From a virus, in the IMG/VR virus record IMGVR_UViG_3300031251_000979, positions 1-46,991 of that record: a stretch of 46,991 nucleotides of DNA. One strand, written 5' to 3'. The translations under genes and the position numbers were made by a program. The notes beneath the pieces were generated by a model. The model saw nothing but the letters and a program-made list of their open reading frames with translations, made no database searches and had not been told where the DNA came from. Shown here piece by piece: positions 32,101 to 37,886 of the stretch (its first letter is position 1; every line of letters begins with the position of its first letter).

Positions 32101-32316
32101 CTAGGCGGCACTCCGGGTGGGCTCTTCCGGCAAATCAAAAAAATCGTTGGCAGTGATTTCACCAGCGGTGCCGTCGATGATCTTTTGGAGAACTTCAGGC
32201 TCTGGCACGCGTCCGCGCTCATATCGACCGAAAGCAACCGCCGACACTTCGAACAGCCTTCCGGCCTGCTCTTGGCTCAATTTGCGGTCTTCCCGCCATT
32301 TTTTGAGTTTGCTCAT
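32101..32316 (-). CDS. cro: Cro-like helix-turn-helix repressor
   Basis: 71 residues. HTH of the XRE/Cro type: LKKWREDRKLSQEQAGRLFEVSAVAFGRYERG (residues 4-36), then a short helix and an acidic end. It is transcribed away from the cI-like gene with 83 bases between their start codons, where three operators lie. By analogy it would shut off the repressor promoter during lytic growth and start the minus-strand lytic operon. The HTH helices resemble those of the CI protein (both have GRYE), which fits shared operators. Confidence 0.85.
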   Translation of the reverse strand: MSKLKKWREDRKLSQEQAGRLFEVSAVAFGRYERGRVPEPEVLQKIIDGTAGEITANDFFDLPEEPTRSAA

Positions 32317-32324
32317 CGGAAAAC

Positions 32325-32353
32325 ACGATGAACCGAAGCGGTATTAAAGTCAA
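32325..32353 (-). promoter_or_regulatory. Probable promoter of the cro-side lytic operon
   Basis: On the minus strand TTGACT lies at 32353-32348 and CATCGT at 32330-32325, with a 17-base spacer. The -35 starts within operator O2 (CGGTTGACT), and operator O1 fills the spacer. The -10 is weak (3 of 6). The same composite CGGTTGAC[A/T] plus an operator in the spacer occurs at the early promoter at 34613. Confidence 0.6.
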
Positions 32354-32390
32354 CCGTTCCGGTAGTGGTATCTACCTAACCGCTGCGGTT
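32331..32390. promoter_or_regulatory. Three repressor operators between cro and cI
   Basis: O1 AACCG-AAG-CGGTA (32331-32343), O2 AACCG-TTC-CGGTA (32352-32364), O3 AACCG-CTG-CGGTT (32378-32390, perfect palindrome). Centres are 21 and 26 bases apart. O1 and O2 cover the cro promoter; O3 ends 9 bases before the cI start and could give self-control. An additional inverted repeat GGTAG/CTACC spans 32361-32376. Confidence 0.8.
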
Positions 32391-32399
32391 CACTGGGGC

Positions 32400-33011
32400 A
32401 TGAATAGAATCGCAAAACTTCGAGAGGACCGCGGTTGGTCTCAGCAGGATTTGGCCGACCGGCTGGAAACGACCGCTGTTTCGGTAGGTCGGTATGAAAA
32501 GGAAGACCAGCGGCTGACCCTCCCTTTGCTACGCAAGATTGCTGAGGTTTTTGGCGTTTCGGTAGCTGACGTGATCGGCGAAGCAGGCTCGCAGCCGGGA
32601 ACAATCCCGATTCCGGCCTACGACATCCGGGCGGCCGGAGGACCTGGGGCCTTCAGCGACGAGCAAGAAGAGCCGCCGCACTACCTCTATTTCCGAGAGC
32701 AGTGGATTCGGAAGCTTGGTCGCCCGAACTTTCTCGTTGTGTTGGAGGTGTCAGGCGACTCGATGTGGGAAACCCTGCACGACGGCGACAACGCCCTTGT
32801 CGATCGATCTCAAGTAAACCCGCGCCGAGAGGGCCTTTACGTTATCCGGATCGATGATGTGCTGCAGGTCAAGCGGATCAGCATGCACCCTGTCACCAGG
32901 CTACTCACGATCAAGAGTGATAATCCTGCCTATCCCACCTATGCGGATGTGAACCCGGATGACATTGCTGTTGTTGGTCGGGTGGTTTGGATCGGGCGCT
33001 CGCTTGGATGA
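32400..33011 (+). CDS. cI: CI/LexA-type phage repressor with S24 self-cleavage domain
   Basis: 203 residues from ATG 32400. HTH at residues 5-36 (LREDRGWSQQDLADRLETTAVSVGRYEKE). S24 peptidase with Ser121 in VSGDSMWETL and Lys158 in VLQVKRI; the probable cleavage site is Ala79-Gly80 in DIRAAGG. RecA-stimulated autocleavage after DNA damage would induce the prophage. The frame extends 24 codons upstream through the operators, which is not likely to be translated. The Shine-Dalgarno signal is poor (TGGGG two bases before ATG), so the mRNA may be leaderless or weakly translated. It is the only sizeable regulator on the plus strand here. Confidence 0.92.
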   Translation: MNRIAKLREDRGWSQQDLADRLETTAVSVGRYEKEDQRLTLPLLRKIAEVFGVSVADVIGEAGSQPGTIPIPAYDIRAAGGPGAFSDEQEEPPHYLYFREQWIRKLGRPNFLVVLEVSGDSMWETLHDGDNALVDRSQVNPRREGLYVIRIDDVLQVKRISMHPVTRLLTIKSDNPAYPTYADVNPDDIAVVGRVVWIGRSLG

Positions 33012-33023
33012 TTGGCCTGGCTT

Positions 33024-33590
33024 ATGAAAATTGACGTTCGGCGAGTGGGGACGATCACGTTTAACGAAGCTGCTGAGCTAGTTGCGAATATTTGGATAGG
33101 CGGCGCCCCTGGGATACCTCGCAAAGAGGTAACTATCACTTGCACAATCGGCGCTGCTGCTAGCGCCATTTTCGAAGGTCAAAAGACGAACCCAGAAGAC
33201 CTTCCGGAACTCGAAACGGCGCTCTGGGCCTACCGTGGCAGTGTCTACAATATTTCCGGCGATGTTTCTCCGCTTCTCTCCGCAGCACAAGTGTCGCTAT
33301 TGGTTCGCAATGCCGCTTTGAAAGATGACCAAGAATGGGACCGCCTTGAGCGCGCGGTAACAACCGCAGAACAGCTCGTCGAGCTTTCCTCATATAAGCG
33401 TGAGCCTATATCGGAAGCCGTTCGAATGTTCGTGTGGCGACGCGATCAGGGGCGTTGCACCAAATGCGGCAGCAGCGAAAAGCTAGAGTTTGACCACATA
33501 ATTCCGCACTCGAAAGGCGGCGGCAATTCGGAACGAAATATCCAATTGTTATGCGAGCCCTGCAATCGGTCGAAGTCCGCGAAAATCTGA
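33024..33590 (+). CDS. HNH endonuclease downstream of the repressor gene
   Basis: 188 residues from ATG 33024; a TTG at 33012 right after the cI stop is an alternative. The C-terminal 55 residues are an HNH nuclease: WRRDQGRCTKCGSS, EFDHIIPHSKGGGN (His158), NIQLLCEPCNRSKS (Asn172, Asn181), with four zinc cysteines at 145, 148, 177 and 180. Residues 1-125 are an unrecognised N-terminal domain. It lies 12 bases after cI in the same direction, so it is probably expressed in the lysogen together with the repressor. That fits an immunity or defence role (for example against other phages), but this is inference. Confidence 0.8.
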   Translation: MKIDVRRVGTITFNEAAELVANIWIGGAPGIPRKEVTITCTIGAAASAIFEGQKTNPEDLPELETALWAYRGSVYNISGDVSPLLSAAQVSLLVRNAALKDDQEWDRLERAVTTAEQLVELSSYKREPISEAVRMFVWRRDQGRCTKCGSSEKLEFDHIIPHSKGGGNSERNIQLLCEPCNRSKSAKI

Positions 33591-33600
33591 TGCTTGCATT

Positions 33601-33627
33601 CCCATCCCAGTGTTCTTTGGGGTTGGG
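33601..33627. terminator. Possible hairpin between converging HNH and hicB genes
   Basis: CCCATCCCA (33601-33609) and TGGGGTTGGG (33618-33627) can pair imperfectly around an 8-base loop. Genes converge here, so a two-way terminator is expected. There is no U run, and the stem has mismatches. Confidence 0.35.
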
Positions 33628-33631
33628 CTAA

Positions 33632-34060
33632 CTACTGGACGGAATGCTCCAAGCGGACAGCGTTGGCGAAAATCGCCACAGAAGTAACTTGGCGCATGGC
33701 AGGCTCGGTGAGTGATTCCGTGGCAACCGCCAGAAGCGCGTTATACTGCTCCTGAAGCTGCTGGACCTCACGGTTCATCGCCTCAAGTGCGGTTCGCTGC
33801 TGGTTGAGGCTCTGAATGAGGCTCTTTCGTTCGGCTATCACGGCTTGCAAGGCCGACCCAGGTTCCGGGATGGCCATGCCTTGGGCCTTTGCCTCGTCGA
33901 GCCATTCACCAATGGCGCCCCGAGCGTCGGCGAGTGCGTCTTCCTGAGTCTCGCCGTGACCCATGCAGCCGGGAAGATCAGCGACAAATGCAGCAAAACC
34001 GCCACCATTTTCGGCGGTCTCGGGTACGACGGCGATTGTGTACACTTTGTCCATTTTCAA
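33632..34060 (-). CDS. hicB: HicB-like antitoxin with a long coiled-coil tail
   Basis: 142 residues from ATG 34060, overlapping the hicA stop as ATGA. Residues 1-65 are the HicB partial RNase H-like fold: YTIAVVPETAENGGGFAAFV, DLPGCMGHGETQEDALADARGAI, EWLDEAKAQG. In most HicB proteins a DNA-binding domain (ribbon-helix-helix or HTH) follows. Here residues 70-142 look instead like a coiled coil (ERKSLIQSLNQQRTALEAM, REVQQLQEQYNALL), with no DNA-binding motif I can see. It should neutralise HicA. How it would control the operon is unclear. Confidence 0.82.
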   Translation of the reverse strand: MKMDKVYTIAVVPETAENGGGFAAFVADLPGCMGHGETQEDALADARGAIGEWLDEAKAQGMAIPEPGSALQAVIAERKSLIQSLNQQRTALEAMNREVQQLQEQYNALLAVATESLTEPAMRQVTSVAIFANAVRLEHSVQ

Positions 34061-34359
34061 GCTCCTGGCCGATTTCGGAAGGCATCGGCTAAGGCCACTA
34101 GGTTACGTATATAGCATGACTTAACTGGTTTGCGCGCGGGAACCGTTAAAATGCCGCGAATACCTGGGGCCACGATCTTGTAATGGCTTCCCCGGGTAGG
34201 CGGTTTCATCGTCATGCCAGTTTGGCGGCACAAGGTTTCAACGTCCTTTACGGTCCAATCTCCAGCAGGGTTTTTCCGCATCTTTTCCAACAGCTCGCAG
34301 GGCGTGGCCACTGGCGGCGTTGGGCTTTGGGGCTGGGGTTGCACTGGCAATTTCGACAT
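34057..34359 (-). CDS. hicA: HicA-like mRNA interferase toxin with an N-terminal extension
   Basis: 100 residues. The dsRBD-like HicA fold is at residues 33-95: GDWTVKDVETLCRQTGMTM, GSHYKIVAPG with the expected active His59, and LTVPARKPVKSCYIRNLVAL. HicA is usually about 60 residues; here about 25 extra residues, Pro/Gln-rich (LPVQPQPQSPTPPVATP), stand in front. As toxin gene first and antitoxin second it has the usual hicAB order. Placed between the repressor module and the early promoter it may maintain the prophage or block other phages. Confidence 0.82.
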   Translation of the reverse strand: MSKLPVQPQPQSPTPPVATPCELLEKMRKNPAGDWTVKDVETLCRQTGMTMKPPTRGSHYKIVAPGIRGILTVPARKPVKSCYIRNLVALADAFRNRPGA

Positions 34360-34388
34360 CTGCTAGGCCATCTGTCCTACACGCTCCT

Positions 34389-34433
34389 ACTAGTTCCAAA
34401 CGGTAGAGTCCATCGTAGGTTGAACAACTAGTT
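34389..34433. promoter_or_regulatory. Paired ACTAGTT elements upstream of hicAB
   Basis: ACTAGTT occurs at 34389-34395 and again at 34427-34433, 38 bases apart; the core ACTAGT is a palindrome in each. They lie 30-74 bases before the hicA start on the minus strand, where a promoter and its operator should be. The distance is near 3.6 turns of DNA, so whether both face the same side is open. The binding factor is unknown, as HicB here lacks a visible DNA-binding domain. Confidence 0.4.
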
Positions 34434-34600
34434 ACCGCCCCACCCCAACTCAGGAGGCAGGCGCTGTCCTCGGCGATTGATCGGGTTGCCTGCCGGTCGA
34501 ACCGGACCCCACCCATAGCCGTGAGGTATTGGGCTGGCGGGCGGCAAACAGGCCCAGCCTCCAAGTACTTACGATTTTCTGCCATCCCGGTTCATAAATG
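34434..34600. other. Intergenic stretch with two inverted repeats, no convincing gene
   Basis: Between the hicAB control elements and the early promoter. GGCAGGC near 34452 pairs with GCCTGCC near 34488, and GGCTGG near 34530 pairs with CCAGCC near 34554. CCGGT-CGA-ACCGG lies between them. A minus-strand frame covers the area (34450-34686) but it runs through the early promoter and its composition is poor. The stretch could hold a structured RNA or an excision/partition site; nothing decisive is visible. Confidence 0.35.
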
Positions 34601-34601
34601 T

Positions 34602-34641
34602 AACCGTTTCGGTTGACAACTAACCGGACCGGTACTACCTT
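34602..34641 (+). promoter_or_regulatory. Early promoter of the plus-strand operon with two repressor operators
   Basis: TTGACA at 34613-34618 and TACCTT at 34636-34641 with 17 bases between. Operator OA AACCG-TTT-CGGTT (34602-34614, perfect) runs into the -35 box, and OB AACCG-GAC-CGGTA (34622-34634) fills the spacer. These match the operators beside cI. Bound repressor would block this promoter in the lysogen. The first gene starts 70 bases downstream, at 34711. Confidence 0.75.
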
Positions 34642-34710
34642 CCCCCTCAGACGATTACTGATGGGTGAGAGAGCGTTCCTCCCCATCGAACAACCCGGTG
34701 GAGCAGGCGA

Positions 34711-34899
34711 ATGGGCAGCGACGCAAAATCTAACACCACTCAGGAAATCAGGACCTCTCTCAACAAGCTTCTGACTCGGATCGTTGGCGCGGCTCTCTCG
34801 CAGCCCGAGCGTGTCGCCCTAAGCGATCTGATCGTTGACTGTTATACAAATCACCACATCAGCCGCGCCGAATACCATTCAGTGATGGCGTCACTCTGA
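34711..34899 (+). CDS. First gene of the early operon, hypothetical
   Basis: 62 residues with RBS GTGGAG eight bases before ATG. MGSDAKSNTTQEIRTSLNKL begins it; helical, containing VGAALSQPERVALSDLIVDCY and NHHISRAEYHSVMASL. First-position genes of phage early operons often code for takeover or anti-defence proteins; nothing more can be read. TGATG links it to the next gene. Confidence 0.65.
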   Translation: MGSDAKSNTTQEIRTSLNKLLTRIVGAALSQPERVALSDLIVDCYTNHHISRAEYHSVMASL

Positions 34900-35165
34900 T
34901 GGTTGCGCCAATCGCAGAACGCCTATTGGCGGCATGTAACGGTTATCCGTCAGCGCCCATCAAATGGCCGCATAGACTACTGCACGAAGCCGTTGAAGCT
35001 CTCAACGCGAGTAAGGCTGCACTTAATTTGGTCAAGGACGCAATACCAACAAACCCACTACACGCCCTTACAACATATGAAATACCGCACGCCACTTTTA
35101 TAGCGTGCGGGACTGCGCGCTTAATTCTGGAAGGCGTCCCCGCCAAAGCAGAGGGCGCACAATGA
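34899..35165 (+). CDS. Hypothetical early protein
   Basis: 88 residues. ATG overlaps the previous stop (TGATG). It has a helical middle (LLHEAVEALNASKAALNLVKDAI) and ends ILEGVPAKAEGAQ. The end KAEGAQ and the following ATGAACGC recur at the next two gene borders. No family recognised. Confidence 0.6.
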   Translation: MVAPIAERLLAACNGYPSAPIKWPHRLLHEAVEALNASKAALNLVKDAIPTNPLHALTTYEIPHATFIACGTARLILEGVPAKAEGAQ

Positions 35166-35335
35166 ACGCCCCCGCTCTGGAAATAACTGGAAAGGCGACG
35201 CAGCAACAAATCGCGCTGGTGAAGTTCGCTGATGATGCCGAAGCAACGGGCGTCAAGACGAGCCTCTACTATCGCCTATACCCGCAAATTATCGCCGCGC
35301 GCGCCGCCGCCGCAAAAGCCGAAGGTGCGCAATGA
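35162..35335 (+). CDS. Small hypothetical early protein
   Basis: 57 residues from ATG 35162, overlapping the previous stop by ATGA. MNAPALEITGKATQQQIALV at the start, TGVKTSLYYRLYPQIIAARAA later, ending AKAEGAQ. Helical and Ala-rich. Its first five residues and last six are almost the same as those at the neighbouring borders. Confidence 0.55.
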   Translation: MNAPALEITGKATQQQIALVKFADDAEATGVKTSLYYRLYPQIIAARAAAAKAEGAQ

Positions 35336-35496
35336 ACGCGCCAGCACAATCCGGCGAACTAACTTCCGACCTGCTGGCCGCACTGCGTTCAATAGCGCAC
35401 CTGCTTTATGAACAAGCAGCCCGAGATGGTGGCGAAGTACGCGAGGCATTTCAAGTTGCCCGCGCTGCAATTTCCAAAGCGGAGTCCGCCCAATGA
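35332..35496 (+). CDS. Small hypothetical early protein (54 aa)
   Basis: 54 residues, MNAPAQSGELTSDLLAAL to KAESAQ, with ATGA overlaps at both ends. It is all helix with a pattern ALRSIAHLLYEQAARDGGEVREAF. It is too short for standard gene finding but has the same coupling and border peptide as its neighbours, which is why it is included. Function unknown. Confidence 0.55.
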   Translation: MNAPAQSGELTSDLLAALRSIAHLLYEQAARDGGEVREAFQVARAAISKAESAQ

Positions 35497-35753
35497 ACAC
35501 CGCTCTTACACGCTGCTACTGCGAAGATTGTAAGTTCTGCGCTGCGCCGGAAGGCATGAAGTTTGCCAAATGCCATGCACCGCAGAACGTGTTGTCGTCG
35601 TCCGGCGACGATCTGGTATCGCGCTCGCTCGAAAAGAAAACGCAATGGCGCATCGAATACTGCTCAAGCCATCGCGGTAATATCGGCACACAAATCTGCG
35701 GACCAGACGCCGCTTGGTTTGAGCCAAAAGATGTCGAGCAGGTAGCGGCATGA
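35493..35753 (+). CDS. Cysteine-rich hypothetical protein, probably zinc-binding
   Basis: 86 residues with eight cysteines: RCYCEDCKFC near residues 8-16, KCHAP, YCSSH and QICGP. The spacing suggests one or two zinc sites. It starts in ATGA overlap with the gene before and ends in ATGA overlap with the 33-residue membrane gene. Similar Cys-rich small proteins occur in phages of this group; function unknown. Confidence 0.6.
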   Translation: MNTALTRCYCEDCKFCAAPEGMKFAKCHAPQNVLSSSGDDLVSRSLEKKTQWRIEYCSSHRGNIGTQICGPDAAWFEPKDVEQVAA

Positions 35754-35851
35754 GCAATCGCATCCTCACCCTCGCAGCCATTATCGGAGCCCTGATCTTC
35801 GTCGCAGGTCTCGTTCACCTCATCAACCATTACCACAGGGGGATGATGTGA
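35750..35851 (+). CDS. 33-residue single-span membrane peptide
   Basis: MSNRILTLAAIIGALIFVAG continues with LVHLINHYHRGMM. One membrane span covers residues 4-24, followed by a His-rich end. ATGA links it to the gene before and a GTG-A type overlap to the next. Supported by its tight coupling and clear hydrophobic pattern. Small phage membrane peptides may act on host membrane or division, but nothing specific is seen. Confidence 0.5.
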   Translation: MSNRILTLAAIIGALIFVAGLVHLINHYHRGMM

Positions 35852-36033
35852 TCCGGTGCTGCGACCTCTGCGAAGACGAACTCTATTCCGACGATGCTGG
35901 AATAGATGTCGGTCAATCCTGCATCTGCCAATCATGTTTCGATGTGGGCATGAGTTATTCCATGGATGAAATGTCTATGTGGCTGAACCATGTGTTTGAC
36001 AGCGAACAATTTCAAGTCGCGAAAGCGGCGTAA
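35848..36033 (+). CDS. Small zinc-finger protein
   Basis: 61 residues with a GTG start overlapping the previous stop. Two pairs CCDLC and CICQSC form a zinc finger (residues 4-7 and 25-30). The end (MSYSMDEMSMWLNHVFDSEQF) is helical and acidic. Such a protein could bind a host transcription factor or nucleic acid; unknown. Confidence 0.55.
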   Translation: MIRCCDLCEDELYSDDAGIDVGQSCICQSCFDVGMSYSMDEMSMWLNHVFDSEQFQVAKAA

Positions 36034-36050
36034 CGGGTTTGGAGACGAAG

Positions 36051-36623
36051 ATGGCAAAGGAATTAACGTTAGAGCAGCTTGGGCTTTCGCAGGATGATTT
36101 GGCTGCCAAACTGGTTGACCGGATCGCTGAGAACCTTCTTACCAGCCTCGATTACGACGAGGAAGGCGGCGAGTGGCGCTCAAAAAGCCCATTCGCCAAA
36201 AAACTCGACAAGATGATCAAAGATCGCCTCGACGTGATCATAAACGACATGGCGGGAAAGCATGTTCTACCCGTGGTCAATGAACTAGTTGAAAATATCA
36301 CGCTTCAGGAAACAAACAAATGGGGCGAGAAGCGCGGCACTCCTGTGTCGTTCAAAGAATACCTCGTGCAGCGCGCGGAAGCTTGGATGACCGAGCAGGT
36401 AAACTTCGAAGGCAAGCCAAAGGGCACCGATAGCTACAGTTGGTCACCTCACGGTACCCGCGTTTCACACATGATCCACAAGCATCTGGAATACGAAATT
36501 GGCACTGCCATGAAGGGCGCGATGCAAAACGCCACGACATCAATCGCCAAAGGCCTCCATGACGCGGTCAAGATTCAAATCAATGAAGTGGCATCAAGGC
36601 TTCGCGTGGATGTGAAGCTATGA
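36051..36623 (+). CDS. Conserved phage hypothetical protein
   Basis: 190 residues from ATG 36051 (MAKELTLEQLGLSQDDLAAK) with GGAG six to seven bases ahead; a TTG four codons earlier is less likely. The protein is highly charged and helical, with FAKKLDKMIKDRLDVIINDMA, EYLVQRAEAWMTEQVNFEG and a C-terminal ATTSIAKGLHDAVKIQINEVA. I recall similar proteins in early regions of phages with single-strand annealing genes. No known domain. An ATGA overlap follows. Confidence 0.6.
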   Translation: MAKELTLEQLGLSQDDLAAKLVDRIAENLLTSLDYDEEGGEWRSKSPFAKKLDKMIKDRLDVIINDMAGKHVLPVVNELVENITLQETNKWGEKRGTPVSFKEYLVQRAEAWMTEQVNFEGKPKGTDSYSWSPHGTRVSHMIHKHLEYEIGTAMKGAMQNATTSIAKGLHDAVKIQINEVASRLRVDVKL

Positions 36624-36817
36624 CCCCCACCAATCTCCCAATGAACTTCCCAGCGCAAGTTCTAAAGCTCTGGACTGTTCGCTCCAACCCTCTCGACAGC
36701 ATGTCGGCAGATGAAATCAAGAGGCGCATGAAACTTGGCGCAGACACACGGTCTCATTTCGAAGCTCTGACACGTGCGAACAGGGCGAAGCAGCTTAACA
36801 AATTGTTGGAGAACTGA
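36620..36817 (+). CDS. Small hypothetical protein
   Basis: 65 residues. MTPTNLPMNFPAQVLKLWTV, then a basic helix (DEIKRRMKLGADTRSHFEAL, RANRAKQLNKLLEN). Overlaps the previous gene by ATGA. No family recognised. Confidence 0.5.
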   Translation: MTPTNLPMNFPAQVLKLWTVRSNPLDSMSADEIKRRMKLGADTRSHFEALTRANRAKQLNKLLEN

Positions 36818-36818
36818 A

Positions 36819-37529
36819 ATGAATACCTGGCTCACAGATGCAGATGGCAATCGCTGCTCAGTGGAATATTTCGGAACACGCGAAGCCGCTCAAGCCGCGC
36901 TCGACAGCCTGAAAAATTGCAAGAACTGTACAAACTGCTCGCGCTGCTCGGACTGCTCGCACTGCTCGTACTGCTCGGACTGCTCGGGCTGCTCGCACTG
37001 CTCGCACTGCTCGGGCTGCTCGCACTGCTCGGGCTGCTCGGGCTGCTCGCACTGCTCGCGCTGCTCGGACTGCTCGCACTGCTCGTACTGCTCGGACTGC
37101 TCGGGCTGCTCGCACTGCTCGCACTGCTCGGGCTGCTCGCACTGCTCGGGCTGCTCGGGCTGCTCGCACTGCTCGGGCAAGAAAAATGTTGTTTCGGGTG
37201 TTGAAAAAGCCGACTCAGGCCCTCCGCCAATTCCGGTTATCCCCGACATTCACAAAGCCGTGTATGCAGCGGCATCCGCGCCCGGCTCGCTCGACATGCG
37301 CGATGTTCATACCTGCGAGAAAACACATTGCCGTGGCGGCTGGGTGGTGACGCTTGCCGGGAAAGCCGGGCACGACCTCGAAGAATTCTACAACTGGGAA
37401 CTGGCCGCGATGCTGATCTACGACGCCAGTGATCCGGGATTCAAAATTAACCCCGCTCGTTTCTATGACGAGAACGATGTCGCATTGGCCGACATGAAGA
37501 AATTGGCCGAGGGCGCCCATGCCCAATAA
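36819..37529 (+). CDS. Cys-Ser-X repeat protein with a conserved C-terminal domain
   Basis: 236 residues from ATG 36819, with GGAG nine bases upstream. Residues 1-32 form a short head (MNTWLTDADGNRCSVEYFG, EAAQAALDSL). Residues 33-119 are an unbroken Cys-every-third-residue array (NCKNCTNC, then 27 CSX units with X mostly H, G, D, Y or R): 29 cysteines in all. The C-terminal 100 residues are a globular domain (PVIPDIHKAVYAAASAPGSLD, THCRGGWVVTLAGKAG, LAAMLIYDASDPGFKINPARFY) that I recall as a stand-alone protein in phages and bacteria. No signal peptide. Possible metal binding, redox or a three-sided solenoid; unknown. Confidence 0.8.
   Translation: MNTWLTDADGNRCSVEYFGTREAAQAALDSLKNCKNCTNCSRCSDCSHCSYCSDCSGCSHCSHCSGCSHCSGCSGCSHCSRCSDCSHCSYCSDCSGCSHCSHCSGCSHCSGCSGCSHCSGKKNVVSGVEKADSGPPPIPVIPDIHKAVYAAASAPGSLDMRDVHTCEKTHCRGGWVVTLAGKAGHDLEEFYNWELAAMLIYDASDPGFKINPARFYDENDVALADMKKLAEGAHAQ
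36936..37169 (+). repeat. Two exact 117-bp tandem copies within the CSX array
   Basis: 36936-37052 and 37053-37169 code for the same 39 residues, starting CSRCSDCSHCSYCSDC and ending CSGCSGCSH. The base unit is the 9-mer TGCTCGNNC. The copies appear identical in DNA as well as in protein, so this is a recent duplication by slippage or unequal recombination. Confidence 0.85.
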
Positions 37530-37716
37530 CCCCACCCTCTATCTCATCTGTCTGGCCTGCGCTGCTTGTTTGGTGATGCTTACCGGTTGTCACGATCCGT
37601 TGTCGAACGATCAAATCATCGAGGCGGTGAGGAAATGCAATAAGGCCGGGCTGCAAACTCAAACGCTGATCGACATTAATTACAATGTCGTGCGCATTCA
37701 ATGTGTGCCCAAATGA
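37519..37716 (+). CDS. Small lipoprotein
   Basis: 65 residues. Signal peptide MPNNPTLYLICLACAACLVM and lipobox LTGC, with Cys24 as lipid site. The mature part is 42 residues with two further cysteines (RKCNKAG, IQCVPK). It overlaps the CSX gene by 11 bases. Early expression in lytic growth differs from the other lipoprotein at 6823; it may alter the cell envelope or exclude a second phage. Function not proven. Confidence 0.65.
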   Translation: MPNNPTLYLICLACAACLVMLTGCHDPLSNDQIIEAVRKCNKAGLQTQTLIDINYNVVRIQCVPK

Positions 37717-37886
37717 TCGGCTCCCACGCAGACATTCGCCCGCATCATTATCGCATGGCAAGGCAACAATCCTATTCCATGCGGGAAGCTCATCTCGTTT
37801 CTCTCAAGCCTCTTAGAGCTTGGTGGCCTGATTTAGCAGCAGGGGTTTGTCTGTTCGTGGTCTTCGCAATCGTGGCGGTGATGTGA
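37713..37886 (+). CDS. Small protein with a C-terminal membrane span
   Basis: 57 residues from ATG 37713 (ATGA overlap). MIGSHADIRPHHYRMARQQS is His/Arg-rich, and the end WPDLAAGVCLFVVFAIVAVM is a membrane span finishing at the last residue. A tail-anchored type. TGATG links it to the next gene. Confidence 0.55.
   Translation: MIGSHADIRPHHYRMARQQSYSMREAHLVSLKPLRAWWPDLAAGVCLFVVFAIVAVM

Larger units (their letters stand above)
35145..35506 (+). repeat. Three related gene-border sequences (KAE(G/S)AQ / MNxxx)
   Basis: Borders at 35145-35175, 35315-35345 and 35476-35506 all read AAAGC-N-GA...GC-N-CAATGAAC. The first two agree at 25 of 31 bases, with differences mostly at third codon positions, so the C-terminal peptide KAEGAQ and the N-terminal MNAPA are kept. 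The third is less alike (SKAESAQ / MNTAL). This is an ancient local duplication or a conserved recombination border. Confidence 0.6.

Noticed and set aside
34440-34520. tRNA-like T-arm (GGTCGAACCGG) in the intergenic stretch
   Set aside because: No matching acceptor stem, D-arm or anticodon arm could be built around it, and the loop lacks the TTC of a normal T-loop.
34450-34686. 78-codon minus-strand frame over the early promoter
   Set aside because: It would run through the promoter and both operators, has no RBS of note and an uneven composition.
36936-37169. Thought of the 117-bp tandem repeat as a CRISPR or minisatellite array
   Set aside because: There are no spacers between units; the repeat is in frame in a gene and codes for CSX triplets.
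36858-37204. Several long frames opposite or beside the CSX array (Ala-Arg-Val, Glu-Gln-Cys-Pro, Ser-Pro-Ala and Leu-rich repeats)
   Set aside because: They arise because the 9-base unit is open in many frames. Only the CSX frame has an RBS, a start in register with the operon and a normal C-terminal domain.
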